DNA from: Enoplolaimus lenunculus
Taxonomy: Eukaryota; Nematoda; Enoplea; Enoplida; Thoracostomopsidae
NCBI GenBank assembly: GCA_030248215.1
Contig: JASANG010003629.1
Span: forward strand, 254,501 to 318,500
Direction of reading: 5' to 3'
DNA: 64,000 nt
The first letter of the stretch is position 1; each line of letters opens with the position of its first letter. Under the pieces are notes generated by a model that had not been told where the DNA came from, searched no databases, and saw only the letters and a program-made list of their open reading frames with translations. Below, one piece after another: positions 33,001 to 42,974 of this stretch. A program made the translations under genes and the position numbers.

Positions 33001-35950
33001 TCCTTATAATTAAAGGGTTAGGTTTCGGCTTAATAAGCAGGTCGTTATAATTAAAGGGTTAGGTTTAGGCTTAATATGCAGGTCCTTATAATTAAAGGGT
33101 TAGGTTTAGGTTTACTAAGCTGGTCCTTACAATTAACATGAGCTGCCCAGAAAATTAAGCAAACATACCTGAGTACCAGTATAGCATACCGCGCCATAGA
33201 ACACACGGAATATAGAACATCATTGCTTCGATGGCAAGCAAGAATGGCACCCATTGATAGTAACCAATTGTTTTCGAAGAGCGTTCTTCGTATTCCGGCG
33301 GAATATGCGCGTGCAACGGAATAAAGTATGTATTTTGAACCCAGCAATAATTTTCCGTGTACTGTTCCCATGCATCGGTGAACTGGGCAGGTACCCAGCA
33401 TTGAATCGGATAGCCGACGTATTGTTTAGCGCTGAAAATATATAAATCAATTAATTAATTAATTAATTAATTAATTGTAAAATTGGCAATCAAAATCGGT
33501 CCTGGCATTTTGATACACCCGAACAGGTTCATCGTGGACTGGTTAGAATAATAGTTACATAACCAACATTTTTTCATTTGGCTGAGTGACCACAATTCCA
33601 ACTGACTCACTTTCCAGTTGCCCGGTAGAACGAATGACCATTGTTCCCTGGTAGCATTTATGACTGGTAGTCCATGCGTAGAGATAGCAACCATTTACTC
33701 TTACAGTCCCTGTGGGCCCGTAGATAGTGGTGGGATGTTCAGGCGCACGGAAAACGTTTGGACCTATAGAAAATTTTCAATCTTGCTTGTAAATCATCGA
33801 AAACGCTTGTAAGTCTCTCCTGAAAATTTCTAGCCCTCAACAGCAGGAGGTGCTGGGTACTTTCCTGTATCGCTGGCAGCTAAATTAAGCAAACTCTTTC
33901 CAGAAACGAATTGTGATGGCTGGTTAAGGTTCTTATCATTTGATAAACACCTGTATCATCTGGACAAAAGACGTAAGTGTATAAATATTTCTTTAGCCGG
34001 CTCACGCTTTACCCTCGTAAATTTTACTTTTTTTACCTGAAGGTATACCCGTGCAAGACTGCTTTATGCACGAACCACTTTTACCTATCCTTTATTTATT
34101 CTTTTGAGGTCAGAAAAACGATCAATGTAAAGAACCGCGGCGGAACAGTATTATAAGCATATTCCTAAGCCTAAGCCTAAGCCTAAGCATAAGAACGAGC
34201 ATATTCCTAAACCTACGCCTAAGCCTGAGCCAAGCAAAAAAATAGTCTAAAGCTTAAACTTACTCTATTCTAGACCCACAAAAAACGTTTCGCTCCTGAT
34301 CTTTACAGGGTCGAAAAAACGGCAAATTCTTAAATGTACTAGTGTTATATTAGTGAGTCGCTGGTATGACGCAATTGACGGTGAAGAATACCGGTTCTGA
34401 TTGTCAACAAGTTTTGCCGAAACCGAAACTGAAATTTGACTTAATTGTGAATTTTTAAAAAACAAAGTGTTGCCGGCTTAGGAATTAGCTTATTATACTA
34501 TTCCGCCCCTGTTCTTTACATTGGCCCAAACTTAGTAAAAATACGAAAAGTTGTCACGACTGAAATTTAATTGAAGCCTCCAGCAAAATTTCTAGTATAT
34601 AAGTGGGCCCGTAGCTAAGGGGGGCTAAAGGGGAGGGGCGTAGCCCCCCTAGAAAAATTTTGCGCCCTCTAAAAAATTTTAACCTTGCTTGTATAAGTCA
34701 TCGAAAACCCTTGTATGACACTCCTGAAAAATTTTTAGGCCCCCTAGCACGGTAAGCTGGATACGGGCCTGTATAGCCCTAGACGGAAATCAATATATTA
34801 GGCAAGAGTAATTGGCAGATTACCTCCAGGTGTACTCTAAAATATACTTAATCACAAAACAAGACATTGTTTTACCAGTGCTGGAGCAGGCAGGAGTAAG
34901 GACTCCATCCAAACTCGCGGGTGGGGGGTCGCAAAACTCGTGATCGAAGCGGGCGGGAAGTCCAACTCATTTTAAAACTTCGGCAGTTTTTCATTCAACA
35001 GGTTAGGGAGGGGCCGCTTTAGGGGTGAAAGCCCGCAAATGGGGGGTGTGGGATGTGGCTATTCCGGCCCTGTGATCTACAAGTAAAACAACGTAACACC
35101 TGTCCAATTTTATATCCTAAATTTTAGGTTGGCAAAAAATCACAAATTTTTAGCTGCGCTTTGAAATTTGTATCCGCAAGTACACCCACGTTAATAATTT
35201 TGGACCCGGCCTGCGTTTAACCGCCAGTGCCGGCGGGTACCCTATACTCGCGCAAAATTCTAACCGCGACTAGCTTAATTATGCCCCTTAGCCCTAACAC
35301 TCTCCCCCACATGTTTAACCTTAATAGACCACGACTTTGACCTAGGTTTAGGTTTAAGCTTATACTTTGCAAAAGGCTTACCTGAGCACAAAATCCTAAA
35401 CCTTTGCTTACACTGCAAGAATGGTGAGTCAAATTGACTCTCTCCGAAATAGGCTTTACGGGACTACACAAACTGAGTCAAATGCGACTCCGCCAGAGTC
35501 AAACGTGTGATTTAGGGAGTCGAATTTGACTCTGGCGGAGTCGAATTTGACTCAGTTTGTGTAGTCCCGTAGAGCCTATTTCGGAAAGAGTCAAATTGAC
35601 TCACCATTTTTTGCAGTGAATAAGCCTTTGCCTAAGCCTCAACCCATGTCTAAACCGTAACATTAAATGTAGGGAGAAAGTGTGTAGCCGCGAGCCAAAC
35701 TTTGTAGGGTTACTCAAATTAAATTCTAAGCTAACCAGTACCATATAGAGCCGTTCAGGAAAATTTGACTGCGGACGCCGTGGGACTCGAACCCACGACG
35801 TACACGGATATCAAAGTTCGTTTACCTCACAACAACAGCGAACGCAAATATAATTGAGCTTGTATAGTAATAATTAAGCTTATCAACAAAATCGTCATCA
35901 ACGCGTGGATTGAACCCCTTCAACACTGCGGCCAAATAATACAACAGCAT
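29143..35950 (-). CDS. Innexin gap-junction channel protein, complete four-exon gene
   Basis: Exons 35950-35826, 33431-33169, 31195-30975 and 30045-29143 splice at GT-AG sites with matching phases (AG|C, G|GA, 0) into 503 codons. Innexins form the hexameric hemichannels of invertebrate gap junctions in the plasma membrane. Visible hallmarks: short N-terminus [14 protein letters not shown]1 about residues 29-47; extracellular loop 1 with C53 and C71 (YPIQCW to ENYCW); the innexin signature YYQWVP at 99-104 opening TM2; MACDARM in the cytoplasmic loop; TM3 about 193-221; loop 2 with FPRVTMCDF (C254) and C271; [12 protein letters not shown] opening TM4; then RMISAHAGE. The tail, about 380-503, is low-complexity and rich in H, Q, S and N. 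35950 is the first in-frame ATG and matches the usual innexin start. Introns of 2394, 1973 and 929 bp carry MITE, C-, D-, B- and K-type insertions. No AATAAA is seen between the stop and the satellite. Family certain; orthology to UNC-7/UNC-9 is inference. Confidence 0.95.
30107..30377. mobile_element. MITE-K copy in innexin intron 3
   Basis: AAAAGTGTGCAACTC at the left and GACCAGTTGCACAATCTT at the right, with GCGTTGCGTTTTTGGCCGAC mirrored by GGCAAAAACGAAACGCGTGC. Confidence 0.65.
30686..30790 (-). mobile_element. MITE-C fragment in innexin intron 3
   Basis: TTTTCTAGGGGGCCAAAATT, then GGAGCTGAGCCACCCCC and TTTTGGCTACATGCCGG. Confidence 0.5.
30975..31195 (-). CDS. Innexin exon 3 (cytoplasmic loop and start of TM3)
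   Basis: Acceptor CATTTTCAG, donor ATCAAA|GTAAGC. It encodes residues 130-203: [20 protein letters not shown], a helical stretch [18 protein letters not shown], then [10 protein letters not shown]. Phase 2 at the start and phase 0 at the end match the neighbouring exons. Confidence 0.94.
31234..31657 (+). mobile_element. MITE-B, Tc1/mariner-like, in innexin intron 2
   Basis: CTATAGTGAACCGAATAACA at the left and TTATTCGGGTCACTACAG at the right, with TA on both sides. The interior matches the copies at 41077, 49039 and 54163 (GAGTCCGTATC, GTACCCTCTGGAGA). Confidence 0.85.
31661..31783 (+). mobile_element. MITE-C copy, shortened, in innexin intron 2
   Basis: CAGGCTCGTAGCCAGACC, then CCTAGCAAGGTGAGCTGGCT and ATGGGCATG. 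It starts 4 bp after the MITE-B end. Confidence 0.6.
32103..32316. mobile_element. MITE-D foldback copy in innexin intron 2
   Basis: CTGCAAAAAATG at the left, GACTCACCAGTTTTTGCAGTG at the right, with mirrored TCAAATTGAGTCAAAATTCG and AGAGCCTATTTCGGAGAGAG-type blocks. Confidence 0.75.
32340..32686. repeat. Degenerate TTAGG-rich repeat in innexin intron 2
   Basis: Diverged pieces of the adjacent 41-bp unit (AATAAGCAGATCCTTAC, AATAACGAGGTCCTGAC) mixed with TTAGGTTTAGGC-like text. Probably older array material. Confidence 0.6.
32687..33136. repeat. 41-bp tandem array, about 11 units, in innexin intron 2
   Basis: AAGCAGGTCCTTATAATTAA recurs every 41 bp from 32707 to 33117, each followed by GGGTTAGGTTTAGGCTTAAT, which holds two telomere-like hexamers. 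Units are nearly identical. The array ends about 30 bp from the exon 2 splice donor. Confidence 0.95.
33169..33431 (-). CDS. Innexin exon 2 (extracellular loop 1 and TM2)
   Basis: Acceptor TATTTTCAG, donor TCAG|GTATGT. It encodes residues 42-130, including [31 protein letters not shown] and [19 protein letters not shown]. The acceptor side abuts a TTAA microsatellite at 33448-33476. The donor lies about 30 bp from the 41-bp tandem array in intron 2. Confidence 0.95.
33448..33476. repeat. TTAA tetranucleotide microsatellite
   Basis: Seven TTAA/AATT units just upstream (gene sense) of the innexin exon 2 acceptor. Confidence 0.9.
33708..33869 (+). mobile_element. MITE-C copy in innexin intron 1
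   Basis: GGGCCCGTAGATAGTGGTGG, then CAATCTTGCTTGTAAATCAT, and a decayed GTGCTGGGTACTTTCCTG right end. Confidence 0.6.
34120..34312 (+). mobile_element. MITE-A copy in innexin intron 1
   Basis: GATCAATGTAAAGAACCGCG and CTGATCTTTACAGGGTC ends. Flanks AGAAAAAC and GAAAAAAC suggest an 8-bp duplication. CCTAAG hexamers inside. A second right-end fragment lies at about 34470-34527. Confidence 0.85.
34604..34771 (+). mobile_element. MITE-C copy in innexin intron 1
   Basis: GGGCCCGTAGCTAAGGGGGG on the left, AACCTTGCTTGTATAAGTCA inside, GGATACGGGCCTG on the right. One of the best-preserved copies. Confidence 0.8.
34878..35073. mobile_element. MITE-M copy in innexin intron 1
   Basis: GCTGGAGCAGGCAGGAGTAA on the left and GTGGCTATTCCGGCCCTG on the right. 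The interior GCGGGAAGTCCAACTCATTT and GGGGCCGCTTTAGGGG match the copy at 60236. Confidence 0.6.
35411..35618. mobile_element. MITE-D foldback copy in innexin intron 1
   Basis: CACTGCAAGAATGGTGAGTC and GACTCACCATTTTTTGCAGTG are inverted ends. The two arms remain nearly complementary over most of the 208 bp. TA precedes the left end. Confidence 0.9.
35766..35800 (-). other. tRNA T-arm-like fragment
   Basis: The minus strand reads GTGGGTTCGAGTCCCAC, a five-pair stem around TTCGAGT and a perfect RNA polymerase III B-box, followed by GGCGTCCGCA. No A-box or 5' acceptor half is found upstream, so it is not a complete tRNA. Confidence 0.45.
35826..35950 (-). CDS. Innexin exon 1 (N-terminus and most of TM1)
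   Basis: Encodes residues 1-41 plus two bases of codon 42, with [20 protein letters not shown] before TM1. The donor reads GTGAG|GTAAAC on the minus strand. The frame stays open upstream to 36055 but has no ATG there. An AG immediately precedes the ATG (GCCGCAG|ATG), so an acceptor or trans-splice site at the start codon cannot be excluded. Confidence 0.92.
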
Positions 35951-36311
35951 CTGCGGCGGTGCGTGCTTTTTATCTTTGTTCAAGTATGATTTGCTGAATT
36001 TGGTATCATGCGCGTGCGACGACGGATGAACTGGCAGCCGGCTGACGTGATTCAAGCGTTCACATTTGCGCGCATTTGCATACTGAAATTCGAAACGTTT
36101 AAGTCAACTAAACGGTATTTACGACAATTCGTCGACCGACAACTTGTAATGCGAAATTTCGTCTACTTGCGACGGTCACAAATATAATATAAATTTCGCT
36201 TTTCATATACATCAAACAACTACTGTGTTCTCGTGATTTCTATACAGTCTACCAATTAACGGAATACGTCAAATAAATCCTTAAGAAGCTATTACTAAAT
36301 TTGTATACAGT

Positions 36312-36597
36312 TGATTTATCATATGATATTTTCATATTACCCACAAGCCATAAGCGTCGCCATTTGGGTATGTTACCTCAAGCATGTAGATATGTGAAAA
36401 TATATCATATATTCGCAGACAATACCACGAATATCATATGATATTGAAGAACAAAAGGTGACCTACACATGATAATAGGAGAGAAATACGAATTTTTGAA
36501 TACGATATGGGGTCTACAAGGAGACAAAATGTTATCCGATAGTCTAATAGGGACAAAACGTGTCCCAAACTGCCCCGGTTATAACGTGAACCCCGCA
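36312..36597. mobile_element. MITE-H copy, left end missing
   Basis: ATCATATGATATT interior and the right end GTTATAACGTGAACCCCGCA match the full copy at 15712-16131. Confidence 0.6.
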
Positions 36598-36768
36598 TGT
36601 GCGTTCCTTTGTTGGGCCAATGTTACTTTTAAAAGTAGAACATGTGCCGTTTGTTGGATGGTTACAGCATGGTAAACCCTTTACGTAAAATTAGTAAGGT
36701 AGGGCATAAGAAGCGACATGACGTGGGAAAATGGCCAGATTTAAACACAATTAGTCAACTTGGTTGCA

Positions 36769-37084
36769 ACTTTCCAATCCTAATATATACATTCGTCATA
36801 GATCTTCTTCAAAATGTGTTCCACTTTGCATATTAGGCTTTCTCTTGTTTATAAATGAGACAGTCATTAAAACAGCTGGAATGCTGCCCAAAATACGTAT
36901 ACAGGGCGTTCCAACTTTAATAATATAGATTTCAAAAACATTCGTCACAAATCTTTTTAAGTATGTGTTCTACTTTGCATATATATGCTTTGTCTTGTTT
37001 ATAGGAGACAATCATTACAACAACTGGAACGCTGCCCAAAATACGTATGTGGATCGTTCCAACATTAATAATATAGATTTGAAA
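36769..37084. repeat. Imperfect tandem duplication, about 160 bp
   Basis: GCTGCCCAAAATACGTAT, AATAATATAGATTT and CTTTGTCTTGTTTATA-like segments occur twice. Related to the fragments at 3420 and 55830. Confidence 0.65.
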
Positions 37085-37422
37085 ATAGATAATGTACATT
37101 ACTATTGCAGAATGTTTTCAAGACTCAACTAATTTATAATTAGCGATTAAACATACAGCAATTGTGTATCTATTCTATTTGAATATGTCTGTCGCAGAAT
37201 AGGTGCTTATCACTTAGCAGTCGAAGAATGTTTAAACTCGAAGAAAGCTCGAGAATGAGCGACAACTTCCGTCGTGGCTAAACCATTGCGGAACAGTATC
37301 ACCATGAATTCGATCTTAGGTATCGGGTGACATTAAATTTTTGTCAACAAAGTTTTAATACAAAAATTCATATTTGTATTTATAGACCACTTTTAAAATT
37401 TTATTGTGCAGAAAAGCGTGTA

Positions 37423-37776
37423 CTCTCTAAATACTTAAACATAAATTTCAGCTTAACTAAACTAGAATATTAGTTTAAGTAAAACCCAAATGGCTGGACG
37501 GACTAACTAAACTAGAATTTTAAGTTTTACTTAAACTAGCACAGTGTTAAGTTTAACACGAGTTTAAGTGAACTTATTTTCAGATTAAGCAACAAGTGCA
37601 GCCCAGAAATTATGTGTACCAAAGAGTCCACTAAGTTTAGTTTTAACTAAAAATACGTAAGGTTTTAAATTAGTTTAAGCGTAATCCCACCCGTTAGTTC
37701 AGTTATTCTAAAAAGTTAGTTTAATACAACTGGATTAGCTCAAGCTTAACTCAAGTTGATTTAAGCTTTTAGAGTG
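37423..37776. mobile_element. MITE-E, TA duplication
   Basis: CTCTCTAAATACTTAAAC at the left and GCTTTTAGAGTG at the right, TA on both sides. Interior GGCTGGACGGACTAACTAAA. Confidence 0.85.
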
Positions 37777-37811
37777 TATGATGCTTGTAAATATATTTCA
37801 TTCATCTTCTT

Positions 37812-37914
37812 TGCCCATGTAAACATCAGGGGTGCAACGTTTTTCTGTGAGACTGCAATAGAGCAAGTTGAAGCTTTATACAAATTTTTTACGGCCCTGT
37901 TCTATACAGTGGCC
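37812..37914 (-). mobile_element. MITE-A copy, internally deleted
   Basis: TGCCCATGTAAACATCAGGG, AGACTGCAATAGAGCAAG, then directly ACGGCCCTGTTCTATACAGT. The hexamer tract is lost. Confidence 0.75.
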
Positions 37915-38179
37915 ATCATCTTTATGAATATCAGTTGAACTCAGTAACGCCATAGCAATATCATCGGTTGAAACTTCCGTTCAGATTTCATTTTAAATAT
38001 AAACCAAACTTTTTTAATAATAAAATAATAATTTACGTAAATTCAAAAACCTAAGCAACTTACAACCGGCATGAACAATAACTATTCGCTAAATCCAGAA
38101 TCTGTGAAAAACCTGGCAAACGTGAGACGTTGAGAATTTAAAAAGGCGTTCCAAATTAAAATTTAATATTTCGTATACC

Positions 38180-38423
38180 CTGTAAATTGCAGTGAGTTGA
38201 TTTTAACTCTGAATGAGTTGAATTCACTCAGAAGCCTGAGCTATGAACTAGGTCTTTCAGAACTCAGAATTCTGAATTGATTGAACTCCTTTTCATTTAA
38301 TTAATCAACTCACCCGGCATTAAATCCGCTCAGAGGGAGTTAACATTTACTGCTATTGCCTCAGGAATAACCAGAAATAACTAATTCGTTTGGGTTGATT
38401 ATTCAACTCGCTAGAATTTACAG
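38180..38423. mobile_element. MITE-F inverted-repeat element
   Basis: CTGTAAATTGCAGTGAGTTG at the left and CAACTCGCTAGAATTTACAG at the right. GAGTTGA/TCAACTC blocks throughout. Confidence 0.75.
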
Positions 38424-38739
38424 TGTAGAATACGATTTCGTTAAATATAAAACTACTGTAATGACAAAAATGAGCGACGATTTGTTCTCATTCCAGTCTG
38501 AATCAATACGAGTCCGCATCCCTAATGGGAGTCTGTAATTGGATCGAGTCCAAATAATGCAGTGATATAATGCTTATTCTCGTTGTTTAAGTGTAATTCT
38601 AAAACAATTTTCAGTATGGCAAACCTGAATTACCATCTGAATCGTTTGAACGAAAGAAAGTAAAAGAACCAGTAAAAACCCAGTATACATTCTGTTCCTC
38701 AGAATACGGATAAGTAATATGTTTTGTAAAGTTACCAAG

Positions 38740-38902
38740 GCCGTAGCTAGGTCACCTTGCTAGAAGGGGTTAACAAATTTTTAGCGAGCCATACCAGGGT
38801 TTGCGATGACTTACAAGTGCTGTTGAATGTCTTCTGGGGAAACCAAAATCCTTCTAGGTGGTGCTGAGCCTCCCATTGGTTTCGTCTGACTACAGGCCCC
38901 GA
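38740..38902 (-). mobile_element. MITE-C copy
   Basis: GCCGTAGCTAGGTCACCTTG, then GCGATGACTTACAAGTGCTG, then CTGACTACAGGCCCCG. Confidence 0.65.
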
Positions 38903-39948
38903 ATGTTACACTGTTGTATATTAGTGAAAAAGTTACCTTTTATTAATTTTAGTTGTGAGGGGCAAATTAAAAAGGTGGCACAATTTTGAGTAATTTTACA
39001 TCAGAAAACGCGCATCATAAACGATAATCCCGACACCCCTGATTTTCCATGATAACAGAAACTTGAGCAGAGTATAAGACAGGATACATAGCTAAAACAA
39101 ACAGCAACAGGAAAGCGATCAAAATAACGGCAACGAAAAACGGAATATTTCAGTGTAAACAATTAAAAAATGATTAATTTCTCTGCCAATACAATTGAGG
39201 TATGCAAAAATATTCGCTGGTTGTGGCTGTCAGTATTACGCATTCGTTCAACTTAACACAACAACCCAGTCAAGCGTTAGTTTTTTTTAAAAAAAATCGT
39301 AACAGTACACATCACTTTGACATAAAAAAACTTGGTTTAAACCCTGAAACCGGAACTCGAGACCGCCGAACCGATAGTATAGTGGCCTACTTTGGTTCAA
39401 ACCAGGTAATTTTCTGGCAAAAAAATCTCCCGTTTAAAAGTACCTCTGGCAACTTCTCATCAAAAGTATTGAACAATTCATATTTTGAACACTTGTAGTT
39501 CATTTTGACTGATTTTGAAGGAATAATTTAAATTTCAAAGGCGTTTTACGATATGCAAGCGTACCAAGCATGTGTTTGCTTTAAACATTTACACAGAACT
39601 TGCAGCTGCAATTTTAATCAGAACCAAATATTCTTTTGAAGATGAGTTCATTTAAAAAAATTAAAAATTCAAGAAATAGTTTAACTGAATTATTACTTGT
39701 ATATCTTAATACTGCGCTATTATAAATTTATTGCTAATTTTTTAAAGGTTCTTTGCCTTGTAAGATTCGAGTTTAACGCTGACAAGCGTATAAACTGTTG
39801 TTTTTTGAGCAAAATTTCTTGTAATAATATTACACGTTTTAAACCAATACAAAAACGTTGTTTAAAATTTACATTTAATTGAACAACGTTCAAAAGTTTC
39901 AACTCGATGGCGCAAATAAAAAAACTGCTAATTTTGAAATTAATCCCC

Positions 39949-40189
39949 CACTGCAAAAAATGGTGAGTCAAATTGATTCTCTTCGAAATGAGCTTTTCGG
40001 GACTACGCAAACTGAGTCAAATTTGACTCCACAAAAGTCAAATTCGACTCCACCAGAGTCAAATTCGACTCAACCGAGTCGCTCAGTGAGCCGAATTTGA
40101 TTCTGACGGAGTCGAATTGGACTCAGTTTGTGTAGTCCCGAAAAGTCTATTTCGGATAGTGTCAATTTGTCTCGCCATTTTTTGCAGTG
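39949..40189. mobile_element. MITE-D foldback copy
   Basis: CACTGCAAAAAATGGTGAGT and CGCCATTTTTTGCAGTG ends, with repeated TCAAATTCGACTC blocks in the middle. Confidence 0.85.
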
Positions 40190-40413
40190 CATCGTTCCAT
40201 AGTGCATTTCAAAGACATTGTGATCGGGTTTCGCATTAGCCAATGGTGCTTTTATGGACAAACCTAACGGTAGGCTAAGCAAATTTCTAAGCCTAAAGCT
40301 TCTGCGTAAAAATATTTAGTATAAACCTAAGCCGAAGCCTAAAGTGTAAATGAAGAACTTTAAGCTTTAAATCGTAATTGTTACACGAGTTTTCGCTTTA
40401 AGATATGGCATAA

Positions 40414-40601
40414 GGCCCATGTAAAGGCCAGGGGTGGAATGTGTGTCTGCGAGACTGCAATAGAGTAACCTTAAGCTTTAGACTATTTTTTGCCTAGGTT
40501 TAGGCTTATGTATAAACTCATTTTTACGCATATATTTAGGCTTTGACCTAGGTTTAGGAATATCCTCATACTACTGTTACGGCCCTGTTCTATACATCGT
40601 T
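40414..40601 (-). mobile_element. MITE-A copy
   Basis: GGCCCATGTAAAGGCCAGGG, GACTGCAATAGAGTAACC, TTTAGGCTTATG, then GGCCCTGTTCTATACATCG. Confidence 0.8.
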
Positions 40602-40824
40602 GAGGACTAAAATGCAACTACCAGTAAATATTGTTGTTGTCTTTGCAGAAAAGTACAAGAAAATCCGTCGCATTCTACCGCGAAACTTTATTTAATTTAA
40701 TACGGTCAAATAAGTTATTTAGCTGAATTCAAGCTTTGTTCAGCTATATTGCGTTTGAGTGAAGCGCTGCTGGTCTGCCATACTCTTCTAACAGCCAGCC
40801 AAACAAAGCAGATTACACTACCAG

Positions 40825-40992
40825 CGGCGGATTCAGAGATTTCGCACGTGCGATATGAAACCGTTGAAAAAGCCCACGAACAAAACGGCCCCAAAAAGCC
40901 AAACGCAATTTTAGCATTGAGGCTTCAATTTTGGTTTTGGTCTCTGGTTAAAAGAGCGAGCATAGCATGGGAACTCTTGTAATCCACCACTC
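40825..40992. mobile_element. MITE-N copy
   Basis: CAGCGGCGGATTCAGAGATT at the left and TTGTAATCCACCACT at the right. No clean duplication. Confidence 0.6.
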
Positions 40993-41076
40993 CACGTGCG
41001 TTACTGCGTTTGGGCAACGTTTTACAGGTTTTATTTTGATTATTTCAAATTACATAATGTTGAAATTGATATTTTC

Positions 41077-41524
41077 CTGTAGCGACCCGAATATGACGAA
41101 GTAATAAGAATAATAAGAAAGGAGTTCCATTTTGAGTATCAATCAATAGGAGTACGCATCCCTTTTGAGAGTCCATGAACGGATAAAGTCCCTAAACCCT
41201 AATTAGAGTGTATAAATGTCAATTATCCCTAATTATAGTGCATAAATAACTCCAGCACCAATACAGCTGCGTTCAGAGCATTAATAAAGCATACTCTGTT
41301 TTGAAAGTACATTCTTAAGTCAGTGTATAAATTTTGCATTATATCGCTCAAGGTTTTGATACAAGACAAAAACGTTTAATTTAACGGATAGTTGCAATAC
41401 CGAATATATATCAGTAACCATGGGCAGGATAAAAATAAATAACAGTCCGTAACCGAATAACAGTGGGGTGCCCTCTGGAAAGGCCAAATAAATACCAGCC
41501 CCCCTGTTATTCGGGTCACTACAC
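41077..41524 (+). mobile_element. MITE-B, Tc1/mariner-like
   Basis: CTGTAGCGACCCGAATATGA at the left and TATTCGGGTCACTACAC at the right. TA follows the right end only. Confidence 0.8.
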
Positions 41525-41542
41525 TAGACGATTAATCTTAGC

Positions 41543-41880
41543 AAGAGTCAACAATGTCTCTTGACAGTCGAGTGCAACTAAAGAATTATTCTACGGTACT
41601 AAATGTACCACCGGGTGTTGCTTTTTTGGCCGACCCCCCCTTAATTACGTGAGGCGGAACTTCACGCACGAAACGTAATATACGCATGAGTTACAAAAGT
41701 GTAAGGGAGGCAACATTACAAAATTGAAAATTTCATCAGCTGAAATTTGGGGATTTGTTCAACTTTACCACTCCCTAAATAACGGGTGTAGACCAAAAAC
41801 GCAACGTGTGCTGGGCAGATTGGTTTGTACACAAAATGTACTCAGTTGGACATTCTAGTTGAAACTATACACTCTTTATC
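41543..41880. mobile_element. MITE-K copy
   Basis: GGGTGTTGCTTTTTTGGCCG mirrored by CAAAAACGCAACGTGTGC. Outer text GAGTGCAACTAAAG and CAGTTGGACATTCTAG. Confidence 0.6.
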
Positions 41881-42232
41881 TCAGTAACTGTGTCGACGAT
41901 ACAAAGAATTTAACTGTTTCGGTAGGACAATATAGCACCAAATTAGCTAAATTCAAATGCTACCGCTTACATAACTTAAAAGATGGTTAAACTGTTCGTG
42001 AAATGAAGCTTACAAATTTAGCAAACTGATCGCTTTAGAAATACCGACATTGACAGAAATATCAGGAAAGCTTAAAAATTTTAAAAAACAGCTATTGGTA
42101 GATGTAATTAATAAAGTACACTTTTCCACAGTTACAATTGCGGTTCATTAATCGTAGACCAATTTAATTTGATAAAAAAATATTAATTTAATTCCGCTAC
42201 AAAAGCGTGCGTATCGAATATAATACACAGAT

Positions 42233-42430
42233 TTGCTTATGTAAAAATCAGGAGCGGAACGTTTCTCTGAGGGACTGCAATAAAGTAAGCTTAAGCTTTA
42301 AACAAATTTTTTGGTTATACTTTAGGCTTACAATTAATAGGCTTAGGTAGGAAGTTTAATCTTACGCTTTGGTTTAGGTTTACGCCTAGAAATATGCTTA
42401 TACTACCGTTACGGCCCTGTTCTATAAATT
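42233..42430 (-). mobile_element. MITE-A copy
   Basis: GTAAAAATCAGGAGCGGAAC, GACTGCAATAAAGTAAGC, then CGTTACGGCCCTGTTCTATA. Confidence 0.75.
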
Positions 42431-42974
42431 TTCCACAGTTGTACATATCATTTTGCGCCAACAGGTGTACTCAGGGGGTGATGTATGTGCAGCTGCCTGT
42501 AGGCAATTTTTATATTGGTAGGTATATATTAAAAAAATCGCTCAATGTTATCTCGTCGCGACCGTAGTATACGTTTATCTCAAATACTCCAATGGCACAC
42601 TCGACAGATCAAACATTCCGGTCACACCCATGTATAAAAGTGTTAAGCATATGCTGGTAATTGCCTGATTTTACAGGAAGACATGGGCAAATTGAATTGA
42701 AAGCTTTTTTAAAAACCCGTTGTATTATCATAGAAAACACACCATTAATCTAGCGCTAAACCGATCATATCTAAACGACAATTAATTCAAAGACGTTATT
42801 TTTGTTAAACCAATCTGGCCAAAAGTGTCACATGGCAATAAACCTTGTGACCAGAAGCCAAATTGTTGATGGTTATCAAGACGCAAGATAAATGGTTTTA
42901 AAATATTACACCAAAACACTACGAGAATTTAGTTGTTCGTGTTCGGTCTAGCAGTAAATGAATTGTTGACAGGG

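Noticed and set aside
32687-33136. CRISPR-like 41-bp array
   Set aside because: Pure tandem repeat inside an intron, no spacers.
33467-33694. 75-codon minus-strand frame in innexin intron 1
   Set aside because: Composition is reasonable, but it lies inside an intron whose flanking exons already join perfectly; no innexin similarity and no convincing splice sites.
39360-39405. tRNA-like boxes (GATAGTATAGTGG and GGTTCAAACC)
   Set aside because: The A- and B-box-like motifs are only about 10 bp apart, too close for any tRNA; probably chance.
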